Assembly (NCBI RefSeq): GCF_000282315.2 | Contig: NZ_AKJN02000005.1 | Span: 62,001 to 126,000, forward strand | From: Pseudomonas sp. GM41(2012) | Lineage (GTDB): Bacteria > Pseudomonadota > Gammaproteobacteria > Pseudomonadales > Pseudomonadaceae | DNA: 64,000 nucleotides | Reading direction: 5' to 3' | Shown here: piece by piece, positions 15,947 to 24,629 of the stretch | How positions within the stretch are numbered: position 1 is the stretch's first letter | How the letters are laid out: each line of letters starts with the position of its first letter | Made by a program: the position numbers and the translations under genes | Notes under the pieces: model-generated | What the model saw: the letters and a program-made list of their open reading frames with translations, nothing else | The model's database searches: none | What the model was told of the DNA's origin: nothing

Positions 15947-16615
15947 TTACGCCTGGTTCGGGAACAGGTTGCGACGGGTTTCTTCGTCGAACTCGGCCTT
16001 CAGCACCAGTTTCTCTTTAAGACCGTGGGCTCGTTGAGCGGCCGGACGGGCGCTGATTTCATCGAACAGGCGCTTGACGTTCGGGTACGCCGCCAGACCG
16101 TTCTCGCCGAGGATGTACGGCGCGTAATTGGCCCAACCCCAGAGCGCCATGTCGGCGATGCTGTAGGCGTCGCCGGCCAGGTACTGATGGTCGGCCAGGC
16201 GCTGATCGAGCACGCGGTAGTGGCGTTCGACTTCCTTGAGATAGCGGTTTTTCGCATACGCCAGGTCTTCCGGCGCGTGGTGCAGGAAATGCACCGCCTG
16301 GCCTGAAAATGGCGACAGGCCGGTTGCGATGAACATCAGCCATGACAGCAGCTCGGCTTGTCCGGCCACGGAGGTCGGCAGGAAGCGCTGATGTTTCTGC
16401 GCCAGGTGCAGCAGGATCGCCTGGGAGTCGAAGACGGTTGCGTCGCCATCGACCAGGGCCGGTACCTTGGCGTTCGGGTTGATTGCCAAAAAGGCTGGCA
16501 GGTGTTGCTCGCCCTTGAAGGTATCGACGCCGATCAATTCGTAGGGCGTTTGCAGTTCTTCAAGCAGCAGGGCGACTTTCATCGGGTTGGGCGAAGGGTG
16601 GAAAAAGAACTTCAT
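15947..16615 (-). CDS. Glutathione S-transferase family protein
   Basis: 222 aa. The N-terminal thioredoxin-like domain reads MKFFFHPSPNPMKVALLLEE with the Ser/Asn that often contact glutathione, then VPALVDGDATVFDSQAILLH (cis-Pro and Asp-Ser of the G-site). The helical domain runs about 90-205, with YSIADMALWGWANYAPYILG as the N-capping box. It is closest by eye to the Ure2p/YghU-like branch. It is a monocistronic minus-strand gene of cytoplasmic location; the substrate is unknown. Confidence 0.88.
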   Translation of the reverse strand: MKFFFHPSPNPMKVALLLEELQTPYELIGVDTFKGEQHLPAFLAINPNAKVPALVDGDATVFDSQAILLHLAQKHQRFLPTSVAGQAELLSWLMFIATGLSPFSGQAVHFLHHAPEDLAYAKNRYLKEVERHYRVLDQRLADHQYLAGDAYSIADMALWGWANYAPYILGENGLAAYPNVKRLFDEISARPAAQRAHGLKEKLVLKAEFDEETRRNLFPNQA

Positions 16616-16796
16616 GGTGTAGGCCTCAGTCAGTGGTGGGTGTTGAACTGAGGCTGATGTTGAAGTAAACCCGTTCGATTGACGTGCGAGCTTTTTGCTT
16701 TACTCGTTCGAAATTATCGAACGTGTTATCGACGCTTTGGCGGTTGATCGTGCGCGATGAGCGGGCGACCATCCCGGCCCGATGACACCAAGCCGC

Positions 16797-17591
16797 TTAG
16801 GGTTTGATTGCCGTACGTCCAGCGTCCGGTACCGGACTTACCGGTTTGGCCAACAAGCGCCTGGTCACCCCGAGCATACCCACAGACACCGCGACGCCCA
16901 GGGCGAACGCGCTCAGACCCATGCCTGGCAAGGCCAGCGCCAACACCAGGCAAAACGCGGCGAACGAATACATCCCGGTCGCGGTGGCCCGCAACAACGC
17001 GGCGGTAAACGCCGGGCCGCGGGTTTGCTGGGAGAACACCGCCATCACGCTGCCCAGCACCGGGAATACGGCGAGCAGGCCGCTCCAGCGTTCGCCAACG
17101 GTGCTGGCCAGCAACGTGACAGCGAGGGTGAGCAGGGCGCCAGCAATCATACGCAACAGCAATTTGTCGGACTTCGGCGCCAGGCCTGAAACGATCGGCT
17201 GTACCGAGGGAAACAGATACGGCGCCGCCAGCAGGGCGGTCGCAGCGGCGATCACCGAGAACACCAGGGACGGAGGAATCACCGACAGCACAACGGCCGC
17301 CGTGGCCCAGACCAACAGCGAAATCACCAGCGCCCACGGCCACTTCGCGCGTTGTGCAACCTGAGCGTAGGTCACACAAAAAGCAATCATCGCGAACATC
17401 GCCGACAGCGCTGCCGTCGCGGACTGAGCGGCGAACACTTGGCCCTGCTCAATGGCGAGAAAGAACAGAATCGGCCCGACCACCACCGGCAACCCCGACA
17501 GCCAACCGGCGACACTCGGTCCCCAGCGTTTACCGGCCAGGGAAATCAGCAAGAGAAATCCTGGGATGACCAGCAGTTTAAGTAGCAGCAC
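16797..17591 (-). CDS. Conserved inner-membrane protein of unknown function
   Basis: 264 aa from a GTG start with GGAGG seven bases upstream. There are about eight or nine hydrophobic segments along almost the whole length. The first is LLLKLLVIPGFLLLISLAGK, and the loop GWLSGLPVVVGPILFFLAIE is distinctive. It may be a small transporter, but no family motif is recognised. Flanking genes (a GST and a REP) give no functional clue. Confidence 0.78.
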   Translation of the reverse strand: MLLLKLLVIPGFLLLISLAGKRWGPSVAGWLSGLPVVVGPILFFLAIEQGQVFAAQSATAALSAMFAMIAFCVTYAQVAQRAKWPWALVISLLVWATAAVVLSVIPPSLVFSVIAAATALLAAPYLFPSVQPIVSGLAPKSDKLLLRMIAGALLTLAVTLLASTVGERWSGLLAVFPVLGSVMAVFSQQTRGPAFTAALLRATATGMYSFAAFCLVLALALPGMGLSAFALGVAVSVGMLGVTRRLLAKPVSPVPDAGRTAIKP

Positions 17592-17680
17592 GCGCGCACC
17601 TCCGACCTGAGTGAGGCGGCAACGTTAGCATTGCGTGGGTGGGATTGCTCTATAGATGTCGTGATTTTGTATACAAAAAT

Positions 17681-17771
17681 TGTAGGAGCCGAGCTTGCTC
17701 GCGATGGCGATCTGAGAGGCCCCTCGATACTGAATGTGCCGCCGTCATCGCGAGCAAGCTCGGCTCCTACA
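17681..17771. repeat. Paired REP element (TGTAGGAG type)
   Basis: TGTAGGAGCCGAGCTTGCTC and its inverse GAGCAAGCTCGGCTCCTACA flank a 40-base spacer. It lies in the 242-base gap between the membrane protein and the LysR gene, which holds nothing else that I can recognise. Confidence 0.9.
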
Positions 17772-17833
17772 GTTTTGCGTACACCAAAAAGCGTGAGGCC
17801 GACGCGGGTGCTGGCATGGGAACGATCAGTCTG

Positions 17834-18730
17834 TCAGTGGTGTGAAAACGCCTCGACCACAAAATCGATGAACACCCGAGTTTTGGCCGGCATCAACGTC
17901 CGGCTAGGGTAATACAGCGAAATCGGTCCCGCGTCGGCATGCCAGTCGGGCAGCAGGCGCACCAGTTCGCCACGCTGGATATTCGCCAGCACATCCGGCA
18001 ACACCAGCAGTGTCACGCCCAGGCCGAGTATCGCCGCTTCGCGCATGGCGGCCGGGTCATTGAACACAATGTGTTCGTTCAGATTGGCCGGTGCTTCGTT
18101 GCCTGCGCCATCGTTCATCAGCCATTGGCGAATCTGCCCGGTGCGGGTACCTCGCATCACAATGCCGGTGTGTCCCGACAGGTCCGCCGGACTGTCGGGT
18201 AGGCTGCGTCCTGCGAGGTAAGCGGGAGAGGCGACCGCCACCACATGCGCCGCTGCCAACGTCCGCGACACCACCCCTGGCGTCAACTTGAAGCCGCCGC
18301 CAATGGCTGCGTCATACCCTTCGGCAATCAAATCCACGGGGCGGTTTTCGAAGTGCCATTCCGGGCGAATCAACGGGTAGCGCGCCAGGAACGCCGGCAG
18401 CAGCGGCAAGATATGACCGATGCCAAACGTCGGCGCGAGGCTGACTTTGAGCACGCCGGTCGGCTCGCCTTGGTCGCTGCTTACCGCGCTGATTGCTGTC
18501 TGTAACGCTTCCAGATTGCCGCCGATGCTCGTCAGAAAGCGTTCCCCGGCTTCGGTCAGGGACAGCTTGCGGGTCGAGCGCTGGAACAGCCGCACGCCGA
18601 TGTTGCGTTCGAGCATCGCCACGTTGCGGCTGACAGCGGCAGGGGTCAATGCGAGCACCCGTGCGGCGGCGGAAAAACTGCCGGTCTCGGCACTACGGAC
18701 GAAGGATTCGAGGTTGGCGAGGGTTTCCAT
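17834..18730 (-). CDS. LysR-family transcriptional regulator
   Basis: 298 aa from the ATG at 18730 (AGG eight bases upstream; a GTG at 18739 is the alternative). The helix-turn-helix occupies about 1-60 (ESFVRSAETGSFSAAARVLA, LTPAAVSRNVAMLERNIG). The effector domain follows from about 90 and includes the loop RPVDLIAEGYDAAIGGGF common in the AaeR/DmlR branch. It is divergent from the F420-reductase-like gene with a 111-base interval, so it probably regulates that gene. Confidence 0.9.
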   Translation of the reverse strand: METLANLESFVRSAETGSFSAAARVLALTPAAVSRNVAMLERNIGVRLFQRSTRKLSLTEAGERFLTSIGGNLEALQTAISAVSSDQGEPTGVLKVSLAPTFGIGHILPLLPAFLARYPLIRPEWHFENRPVDLIAEGYDAAIGGGFKLTPGVVSRTLAAAHVVAVASPAYLAGRSLPDSPADLSGHTGIVMRGTRTGQIRQWLMNDGAGNEAPANLNEHIVFNDPAAMREAAILGLGVTLLVLPDVLANIQRGELVRLLPDWHADAGPISLYYPSRTLMPAKTRVFIDFVVEAFSHH

Positions 18731-18751
18731 GGGAATCACCTGCTAGTCATG

Positions 18752-18768
18752 CTTGAAGATCATTCAAG
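18752..18768. promoter_or_regulatory. Palindrome CTTGAA-N5-TTCAAG, candidate LysR operator
   Basis: Perfect six-base arms lie 22 bases upstream of the LysR start and 74 bases before the divergent oxidoreductase. The position fits the recognition half-site of a LysR regulator in a divergent promoter. Inference from symmetry only. Confidence 0.4.
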
Positions 18769-18841
18769 GCATTACCCGCTAATCAAGCGCTAATGGCAAG
18801 CGCAGTATTCACTCCAACGACAACCCTCGGAGTGAACAACC

Positions 18842-19444
18842 ATGAGCACCATCGGAATCATCGGCGCCGGCGCAATCGGCGCAGCCTTTGCCAGAGCACT
18901 GTCGCGTCAAGGCATTGAAGTGGTTATCGCCAACAGCCGTGGCCCGCAAAGCCTGGCCTCGCTGGTGGCAGAACTCGGGCCAACGGCACGTGCCGGAACC
19001 CGCGAGGAGGCCGCCGCACAAGCCATCGTACTGGTCGCGGTCAATTGGTCAAAGTTGCCGACCGCGCTCGCCGGCCTGCCGGATTTTGGCGGACGGATTG
19101 TCATCGACGCCAACAACTCAATCGAGGCGCCGTCGTTCAAGGCGGTGGATTTGCAGGGGCGGACATCCAGCGAGGTGTTTGCCGAATGGGTGCCCGGTGC
19201 GCGGGTGGTGAAGGCGTTCAACCATCTTCAGGCGCGTTTTCTGGAAAGTGATCCGGCGGCGGAGGGCGGGCGGCGGGTGCTGTTTCTCTCGGGGGATGAT
19301 GCCGATGCGAAAGCTCAAGTGGCGGCGCTGATCGAACAGCTGGGCTTCTTCGGGATTGATCTTGGGGAATTGAGCGTCGGGGCGCGGCTGGTGCAGTTTC
19401 CAGGCGGTCCTTTGCCGACGCTGAACCTGGTGAAATTTGCCTGA
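18842..19444 (+). CDS. NADPH-dependent F420-reductase-like oxidoreductase
   Basis: 200 aa. It opens with the Rossmann motif IGIIGAGAIGAAFARALSRQ, and IVIANSRGPQSLASLVAELG contains the Ser-Arg that usually binds the NADPH phosphate. The middle block GARVVKAFNHLQARFLESDP is typical of the FNO family (COG2085). In bacteria without F420 these proteins are likely NADP(H)-dependent reductases of unknown substrate. GGAG precedes the start. It is divergent from the LysR gene. Confidence 0.82.
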   Translation: MSTIGIIGAGAIGAAFARALSRQGIEVVIANSRGPQSLASLVAELGPTARAGTREEAAAQAIVLVAVNWSKLPTALAGLPDFGGRIVIDANNSIEAPSFKAVDLQGRTSSEVFAEWVPGARVVKAFNHLQARFLESDPAAEGGRRVLFLSGDDADAKAQVAALIEQLGFFGIDLGELSVGARLVQFPGGPLPTLNLVKFA

Positions 19445-19502
19445 CGAGCAGGCTAAAAGAACCCGGTGCCAATCAGCTGAGGCAAGCCTGAATGTAGACC
19501 AT

Positions 19503-19618
19503 TGTGGCGAGGGGGCTCGCCCCCCGTTGGGTTGCGCAGCAGCCCCCAAAATCTCGGCAACTGTCGAAGACTTTTGGGAGCGCTTCGCACTCCAACGGGG
19601 GCGAGCCCCCTCGCCACA
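19503..19618. repeat. Palindromic intergenic repeat (TGTGGCGAGGGGGCTCGCCCCC type)
   Basis: Arms TGTGGCGAGGGGGCTCGCCC and GGGCGAGCCCCCTCGCCACA enclose a second palindromic section (GTTGGGTTGCGCAGCAGCCC against the inverse containing GCTTCGCACTCCAAC). A cousin with GGGGATTTATCCCC arms is at 46520-46615. It lies between the convergent oxidoreductase and atoB genes; the rest of the 264-base gap holds nothing recognisable. Confidence 0.88.
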
Positions 19619-19708
19619 AAAGCAGCTCAGATTTAACTCTGAAGCACCGGGTGTGTTGCCAGACGGCGAACGGATATTCGTGGGTCCCCGCGCCGTCTGT
19701 TGAACGCT

Positions 19709-20890
19709 TTACGCCCGTTCGATCGCCAGTGCCACGCCCTGACCACCACCGATGCACAGGGTGGCGAGGCCTTTCTTGGCGTCACGCTTGATCATTTCAT
19801 GCAGCAGAGTCACCAGCACTCGGCAACCCGACGCACCGATCGGGTGGCCCAGGGCGATAGCGCCGCCGTTGACGTTGACCTTGTTCAGGTCCCATTCCAG
19901 ATCCTTGGCCACCGCCAGAGATTGCGCAGCGAAGGCTTCGTTGGCTTCGATCAGGTCCAGTTGGTCGATGGACCAGCCGGCCTTGTCCAGGCAACGACGA
20001 GTCGCGCTGACCGGGCCGATGCCCATGATCGCCGGGTCAACACCCGCGTTGGCGTAAGCCGCGATTTTCGCCAGCACCGGCAGGCCGAGGGCCTTGGCTT
20101 TTTCCGCGCTCATCAGGATCACGGCGGCGGCACCGTCGTTCAGGGACGAGGCGTTACCGGCGGTCACCGAACCGTCCTTCTTGAAGGCCGGTTTCAGTTT
20201 GCCCAGTGCTTCAGCGGTGGTGCCGGCCCGTGGTTGTTCGTCAACCTGGAAGGCGACCGGATCGCCCTTGCGCTGAGGAATCAGGATCGGCGTGATCTCA
20301 TCGGCAAAACGCCCGGCTTCGATGGCGGCCGTGGCTTTCTGCTGCGAGGCTGCGGCGAAGGCGTCTTGTTGCTCGCGAGTCAGGCTGTACTTGTCAGCCA
20401 GGTTCTCGGCGGTGATGCCCATGTGGTAATCGTTGAACGCATCCCACAGGCCGTCGCTGATCATGGTGTCGACGATTTGCGCGTGACCCATGCGCAGACC
20501 GGTGCGCGCACCGGGCATGACGTAATTGGACAGGCTCATGTTTTCCTGGCCGCCGGCAATGATCACGTCGGCATCGCCGCAGCGAATCGCCTGGGTGGCC
20601 AGGTGCAGTGCTTTGAGGCCCGAGCCGCAGACCTTGTTCAGGGTCATCGCTGGCACGGTAAACGGCAGGCCGGCTTTGATTGCCGACTGGCGCGCAGGGT
20701 TTTGTCCGGCGCCGGCGGTCAACACCTGGCCCATGATCACTTCATCGACTTCAGCAACGTCCAGACCGGTTTGCGCCAGCAACTGACGGATTACCGCAGC
20801 ACCGAGGTCAACCGCGGACACGTTGGCCAGGGCACCCTGGAAACTGCCGATGGCGGTGCGGGTGGCGGCGACAATGACGACTTCTTGCAT
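19709..20890 (-). CDS. atoB: Acetyl-CoA C-acetyltransferase
   Basis: 393 aa, the thiolase II length, from the ATG at 20890 whose GAGGA lies within the alternative upstream GTG extension. Active-site motifs are [20 protein letters not shown] (acylated Cys, about residue 88), [34 protein letters not shown] (His) and [18 protein letters not shown] (second Cys). It cleaves acetoacetyl-CoA into two acetyl-CoA. It is the third gene of the CoA-transferase operon, twelve bases after dhcB. Confidence 0.93.
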   Translation of the reverse strand: MQEVVIVAATRTAIGSFQGALANVSAVDLGAAVIRQLLAQTGLDVAEVDEVIMGQVLTAGAGQNPARQSAIKAGLPFTVPAMTLNKVCGSGLKALHLATQAIRCGDADVIIAGGQENMSLSNYVMPGARTGLRMGHAQIVDTMISDGLWDAFNDYHMGITAENLADKYSLTREQQDAFAAASQQKATAAIEAGRFADEITPILIPQRKGDPVAFQVDEQPRAGTTAEALGKLKPAFKKDGSVTAGNASSLNDGAAAVILMSAEKAKALGLPVLAKIAAYANAGVDPAIMGIGPVSATRRCLDKAGWSIDQLDLIEANEAFAAQSLAVAKDLEWDLNKVNVNGGAIALGHPIGASGCRVLVTLLHEMIKRDAKKGLATLCIGGGQGVALAIERA

Positions 20891-20901
20891 GGAATGATTC
20901 C

Positions 20902-21567
20902 TCACTGGGCAGCGAACTGCATTTCCGGAACGTGATCCGGCACGATCAGTTTACCGGCGGTCTTGGCGACAATCTCCTCGACGCTGACGCCCGGTGCGCG
21001 TTCCTTGAGAACGAACGCGCCGTTTTCGATTTCCAGGTAAGCCAGGTCGGTCAGCACACGCTTGATGCACCCGGCGCCGGTCAGCGGCAGGCTGCATTTG
21101 GACAGGAGCTTGGACTCACCGTCCTTGGACGCGTGGGTCATGATGACGATGATGTTGTCTGCGCCGGCTACCAGGTCCATCGCGCCGCCCATGCCCTTGA
21201 CCAGTTTGCCGGGGATCATCCACGAGGCGATGTTGCCTTCCACGTCCACTTCAAACGCACCGAGTACGGTCAGGTCGACATGACCACCGCGGATCATCGC
21301 GAAGGACTCGGCCGAGGAAAAGATCGACGCGCCGATACGCGCCGTCACCGTTTGTTTGCCGGCGTTGATCATGTCGGCATCGATGGTTTCTTCAGTGGGA
21401 AAGGGACCCATGCCCAGCAGGCCGTTTTCCGACTGCAGCATGACTTCCATGCCTTCAGGAATGTAGTTGGCGACCAGGGTCGGAATGCCGATGCCCAGGT
21501 TCACGTAGAAGCCGTCCTGCATTTCGCGGGCGACGCGTTGAGCCATTTGTTCGCGGGAAAGTGCCAT
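20902..21567 (-). CDS. dhcB: 3-oxoacid (dehydrocarnitine) CoA-transferase subunit B
   Basis: 221 aa. The CoA-transferase subunit B signature [20 protein letters not shown] with the catalytic Glu is at about residue 50, and [20 protein letters not shown] follows. The gene order LysR-divergent, A, B, atoB equals the dhcR-dhcA-dhcB-atoB locus known in P. aeruginosa for dehydrocarnitine use. A general 3-oxoacid (acetoacetate) role is the alternative. The start follows a weak AAGGAATAA motif. Confidence 0.85.
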   Translation of the reverse strand: MALSREQMAQRVAREMQDGFYVNLGIGIPTLVANYIPEGMEVMLQSENGLLGMGPFPTEETIDADMINAGKQTVTARIGASIFSSAESFAMIRGGHVDLTVLGAFEVDVEGNIASWMIPGKLVKGMGGAMDLVAGADNIIVIMTHASKDGESKLLSKCSLPLTGAGCIKRVLTDLAYLEIENGAFVLKERAPGVSVEEIVAKTAGKLIVPDHVPEMQFAAQ

Positions 21568-21603
21568 TGTTGTTATTCCTTCATTCGGTCCGGGGGCAGG
21601 GGA

Positions 21604-22302
21604 TCACTTACGCACGGTGCGCTGTTCGATGCGCTTCTCGAACGTGCCGCAAATGACCCGGTCGACGTAGATGCCAGGGGTGTGGATCTGCGCCGGGTCC
21701 AGCTCGCCGGGTTCGACGATTTCTTCGACTTCGACCACGGTGATCTTGCCGGCGGTGGCGGCCAGCGGGTTGAAGTTCTGGGCGGTGTGGCGATAGATAA
21801 CGTTGCCGAAATGGTCGGCTTTCCAGCCTTTGACGATGGCGAAGTCACCGCTGATGGACTCTTCCATCAGGTACTTGCGGCCATGGAATTCGCGGACTTC
21901 CTTGCCGTCGGCAACGGGAGTGCCGACGCCGGTGGCGGTGAAGAACGCCGGGATGCCGGCACCGCCTGCGCGCATTTTTTCGGCGAGGGTGCCTTGAGGG
22001 GTCAGGACTACTTCGATTTCGCCTTTCAGCAGTTGGTCTTCGAACAGTTTGTTCTCGCCGACGTAGGACGCCACCACCTTGCGGATCTGCCGGTCTTCCA
22101 GCAGCACGCCGAGGCCGAAACCGTCGACGCCGCAGTTGTTGGAAACCACGGTAAGGTCGCGTGTGCCTTTGCGCTTGATCTCGGCGATGAGGTTTTCCGG
22201 AATCCCGCACAGACCGAAGCCGCCGGCGATCACCGTCATACCGTCTTCAAGACCTGCCAGAGCTTCCTCGTAGGAACTCACGCGCTTGTCGAAACCTGCC
22301 AT
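21604..22302 (-). CDS. dhcA: 3-oxoacid (dehydrocarnitine) CoA-transferase subunit A
   Basis: 232 aa from the ATG at 22302 (AGAGGTGCAT upstream; the longer frame is not conserved in character). Typical blocks are [20 protein letters not shown] (glycine-rich CoA loop), [20 protein letters not shown] and [20 protein letters not shown]. It forms the heteromeric CoA-transferase with subunit B, 36 bases downstream. It is first in the operon and divergent from a LysR gene. Confidence 0.88.
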   Translation of the reverse strand: MAGFDKRVSSYEEALAGLEDGMTVIAGGFGLCGIPENLIAEIKRKGTRDLTVVSNNCGVDGFGLGVLLEDRQIRKVVASYVGENKLFEDQLLKGEIEVVLTPQGTLAEKMRAGGAGIPAFFTATGVGTPVADGKEVREFHGRKYLMEESISGDFAIVKGWKADHFGNVIYRHTAQNFNPLAATAGKITVVEVEEIVEPGELDPAQIHTPGIYVDRVICGTFEKRIEQRTVRK

Positions 22303-22426
22303 ATGCACCTCTTTTATTCTTTGTGGGCGGCTGGCTAGCCGTATGGGATAGGAGTGTCTCGCCGCAGTATTCATTTGTTAAGTTGATTTTTAAGGTTGAT
22401 TGATAGATAAAACTCACCAATAACCC

Positions 22427-22490
22427 CTGTGGGAGCGAGCCTGCTCGCGATGGCGATTTCAAGGAAGCCATCGCGGGTAAGCCGTACTCC
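22427..22490. repeat. REP element (TGTGGGAG type) with degenerate partner
   Basis: TGTGGGAGCGAGCCTGCTCG is followed by a shorter inverse unit, GCCATCGCGGGTAAGCCGTA. It lies in the divergent dhcA-LysR interval, close to the LysR start, in a place where regulatory sites are expected. Confidence 0.85.
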
Positions 22491-22512
22491 TGATTACTGG
22501 AGCAACTCGCAC

Positions 22513-23451
22513 ATGACAGTCAAGCAGATCCGCGCATTCCTGGCCGTGGCCCAGAGTCTGAGTTTCGCCGTGGCCTGCGAGCGGTTGCACCTGTCGCAAT
22601 CGGCATTAAGCCTGACCATCAAGGCGCTGGAGGAGGGGTTGGGCGGGCGCCTGTTCACCCGCAACACGCGCAATGTCGCGCTGACCGCAGAAGGAGAATC
22701 ACTGGTGCCACTGGCGCGTCGCCTGATCGCCGACTGGGACAATGCCGAGGATGAGCTGCGCCAACGCTTCACTCTCCAGCGCGGTCGCGTGACGCTGGCG
22801 GCGATGCCCTCATTTGCCGGCAACCTGCTGCCGCCGATCCTGAAAACCTTTCGGGCGCGCTATCCCAAGGTCAACGTCACGGTGAATGACGTGATCAACG
22901 AGCAGGTGCTGGAGATGGTGCGTGATCGACAGGTTGAGCTGGGGGTGGCGTTTGAGCCGAATCAGAGTTCGTCGCTGGCATTCACGCCGTTGTACATGGA
23001 CCGGTTTGTGGCCGTTGTGCCGAAGGATTCTCCTTTGGCGGAACTGGAAGACATCGATTGGCAGACCTTGCTCAAGGAACCGTTCATCACTTTGCAGCGA
23101 CCGTCCACGGTGCGGGTGATGCTCGAAGAGCACTTGCAGGCGCGTGGGATGAAATTGCCGGTGGAGTTTGAGAGCCATCAATTGGCGACGGTGGGGCGGA
23201 TGGTGGCCAGTGGTTTGGGGGTGAGTGCGGTGCCGGCGTTGTGTGTCGGGCAGATGCTGGAACTCGGCGCGCGGTGCATTACCTTGCGCGATCCGGTGGT
23301 GGAGCGGGCGATTGGGGTGTTGACCAAGCCAGGGGTGGAACTGTCGGCGGCGGCGCAGGCGTTGTTCGATATTCTTAAAGCTGAAGATTTGGGGCGACAG
23401 TTGAATCCACCCCTCACCCTAACCCTCTCCCCGGAGGGGCGAGGGGACTGA
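22513..23451 (+). CDS. dhcR: LysR-family regulator of the dhcA-dhcB-atoB operon (DhcR-like)
   Basis: 312 aa from the ATG at 22513. The helix-turn-helix is TVKQIRAFLAVAQSLSFAVA to LHLSQSALSLTIKALEEGLG (about 1-60), and the effector domain covers 90-295. It is divergent from dhcA, as dhcR is in P. aeruginosa; the symbol rests on this synteny. The last 13 or so codons (PPLTLTLSPEGRG) and the stop come from a dispersed intergenic repeat, so the native C-terminus has been replaced or extended. Confidence 0.82.
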   Translation: MTVKQIRAFLAVAQSLSFAVACERLHLSQSALSLTIKALEEGLGGRLFTRNTRNVALTAEGESLVPLARRLIADWDNAEDELRQRFTLQRGRVTLAAMPSFAGNLLPPILKTFRARYPKVNVTVNDVINEQVLEMVRDRQVELGVAFEPNQSSSLAFTPLYMDRFVAVVPKDSPLAELEDIDWQTLLKEPFITLQRPSTVRVMLEEHLQARGMKLPVEFESHQLATVGRMVASGLGVSAVPALCVGQMLELGARCITLRDPVVERAIGVLTKPGVELSAAAQALFDILKAEDLGRQLNPPLTLTLSPEGRGD

Positions 23452-23570
23452 CCGAGTTGCATGGGAGATGTCCTGCGACCTGCGACCGAGAGTCGAACTC
23501 AGGTTTGAAAGGCTTGAAGATCTGCCCCCTTTCCCCCTCTCCCCACTGGGGAGAGGGCTGGGGTGAGGGG
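23409..23570. repeat. Inverted CCCTCACCCTAACCCTCTCC repeat pair
   Basis: CCCTCACCCTAACCCTCTCC at 23411 and the inverse GAGAGGGCTGGGGTGAGGGG ending at 23570 frame a spacer of about 80 bases. Each arm also has an internal palindrome (CTCCCCGGAGGGG; CTCCCCACTGGGGAG). The left arm overlaps the 3' end of the LysR gene. Confidence 0.85.
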
Positions 23571-23602
23571 TGGACCTAAAGTCGAACCCCGAGCTCAAGA
23601 CA

Positions 23603-24445
23603 TCATCGATCCAGCCTCTGCGCCAATTCCGGCAAAAGCCGTTCACAAGACCCCTCAATCTTCAAATCTAGGAGGTCATCCGCCCGTGTCTTCCCCAAAT
23701 TAATCGCAATCAACGGCTTCCCCTGATCCGCCACCGCCCTGCACAACCGAAACGCCGAATACGCCATCAACGAAGACCCGACCACCAACAACCCCGCCGC
23801 CTTCTCAACCGCCGTCATCGCTTTGGCCGCCGTTACCTGCGCCACATTCTCGCCAAAAAACACCACGTCCGGCTTCATCCGCTCACCCGCGCAGTGCGGG
23901 CAATGCGGCACCTGAAACCGTGCCTCAAACGCCGCATCCAGCAGCGTGTCGCCATCCGGGGCTTGCACCGCATCCACGCCGGCCAGATACGGATTCTGCG
24001 CTTCCATCAATTGCTGGATCGAATCCCGCTCGCTGCGTTTTCCGCAGTCCAGGCACAACACGCGGTGCAGGCTGCCGTGGAGTTCGATGACGTCATGGCT
24101 GCCGGCCTGGTCGTGCAGGGTGTCGACGTTTTGAGTGATCAGCCCGCTGATCTGCTGCGAACTTTGCAAACGGGCCAAGGCCTCGTGGGCCACGTTCGGC
24201 TGGGCCTGGCGCACCCGCGGCCAACCGAGCATCGCCCGCGCCCAATAGCGACGCCGGGATTCGGGGGCGGAGAGGAATTCCTGATACATCATCGGTTGCC
24301 GGCCACGCCGCACGCCCTGATTGTCGCGGTAATCCGGAATGCCCGACGGAGTGCTGATGCCGGCGCCGGTCAGGACCACAAACGGCTGGTCAACCATTAA
24401 CTGCTGAAGGCGGTCGAGTTGTTCGCGGATGAGGTTGTCGAGCAT
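23603..24445 (-). CDS. SIR2-family NAD-dependent protein deacetylase/deacylase
   Basis: 280 aa from the ATG at 24445; GGAG is nine bases upstream. Sirtuin motifs are FVVLTGAGISTPSGIPDYRD (NAD-binding GAGxS), LITQNVDTLHDQAG, IELHGSLHRVLC with the catalytic His, the zinc Cys pairs CLDCGKRS and CPHCAGE, and FFGENV and VVGSSLMAYSAFRL. It removes acyl groups from lysines using NAD+. The length fits the SIR2 class II/SIRT4-like bacterial type. It stands alone on the minus strand. Confidence 0.92.
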   Translation of the reverse strand: MLDNLIREQLDRLQQLMVDQPFVVLTGAGISTPSGIPDYRDNQGVRRGRQPMMYQEFLSAPESRRRYWARAMLGWPRVRQAQPNVAHEALARLQSSQQISGLITQNVDTLHDQAGSHDVIELHGSLHRVLCLDCGKRSERDSIQQLMEAQNPYLAGVDAVQAPDGDTLLDAAFEARFQVPHCPHCAGERMKPDVVFFGENVAQVTAAKAMTAVEKAAGLLVVGSSLMAYSAFRLCRAVADQGKPLIAINLGKTRADDLLDLKIEGSCERLLPELAQRLDR

Positions 24446-24498
24446 GTTCAACACTCCGGAGGGCCATGAGTGTTTGCAGGGTAGCATTGGCCGACCAC

Positions 24499-24622
24499 CC
24501 TGTAGGCACACGGCTGGCCGGCGATGGCGATTTCAAACACACCGACAACCCTGTAGGAGCACAGCTTGCTGGCGATGGCGATTTCAAACACGCCATCGCC
24601 AGCAAGCTGTGCTCCTACAGGG
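24499..24622. repeat. Cluster of TGTAGG-type REP units
   Basis: A half unit (CCTGTAGGCACACGGCTGGC ... GGCGATGGCGATTTCAAACAC) precedes a full pair, TGTAGGAGCACAGCTTGCTG and its inverse ending CTCCTACAG at 24620. The two halves share the GATGGCGATTTCAAACAC spacer, so the unit was duplicated locally. Confidence 0.85.
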
Positions 24623-24629
24623 ATCGGGT

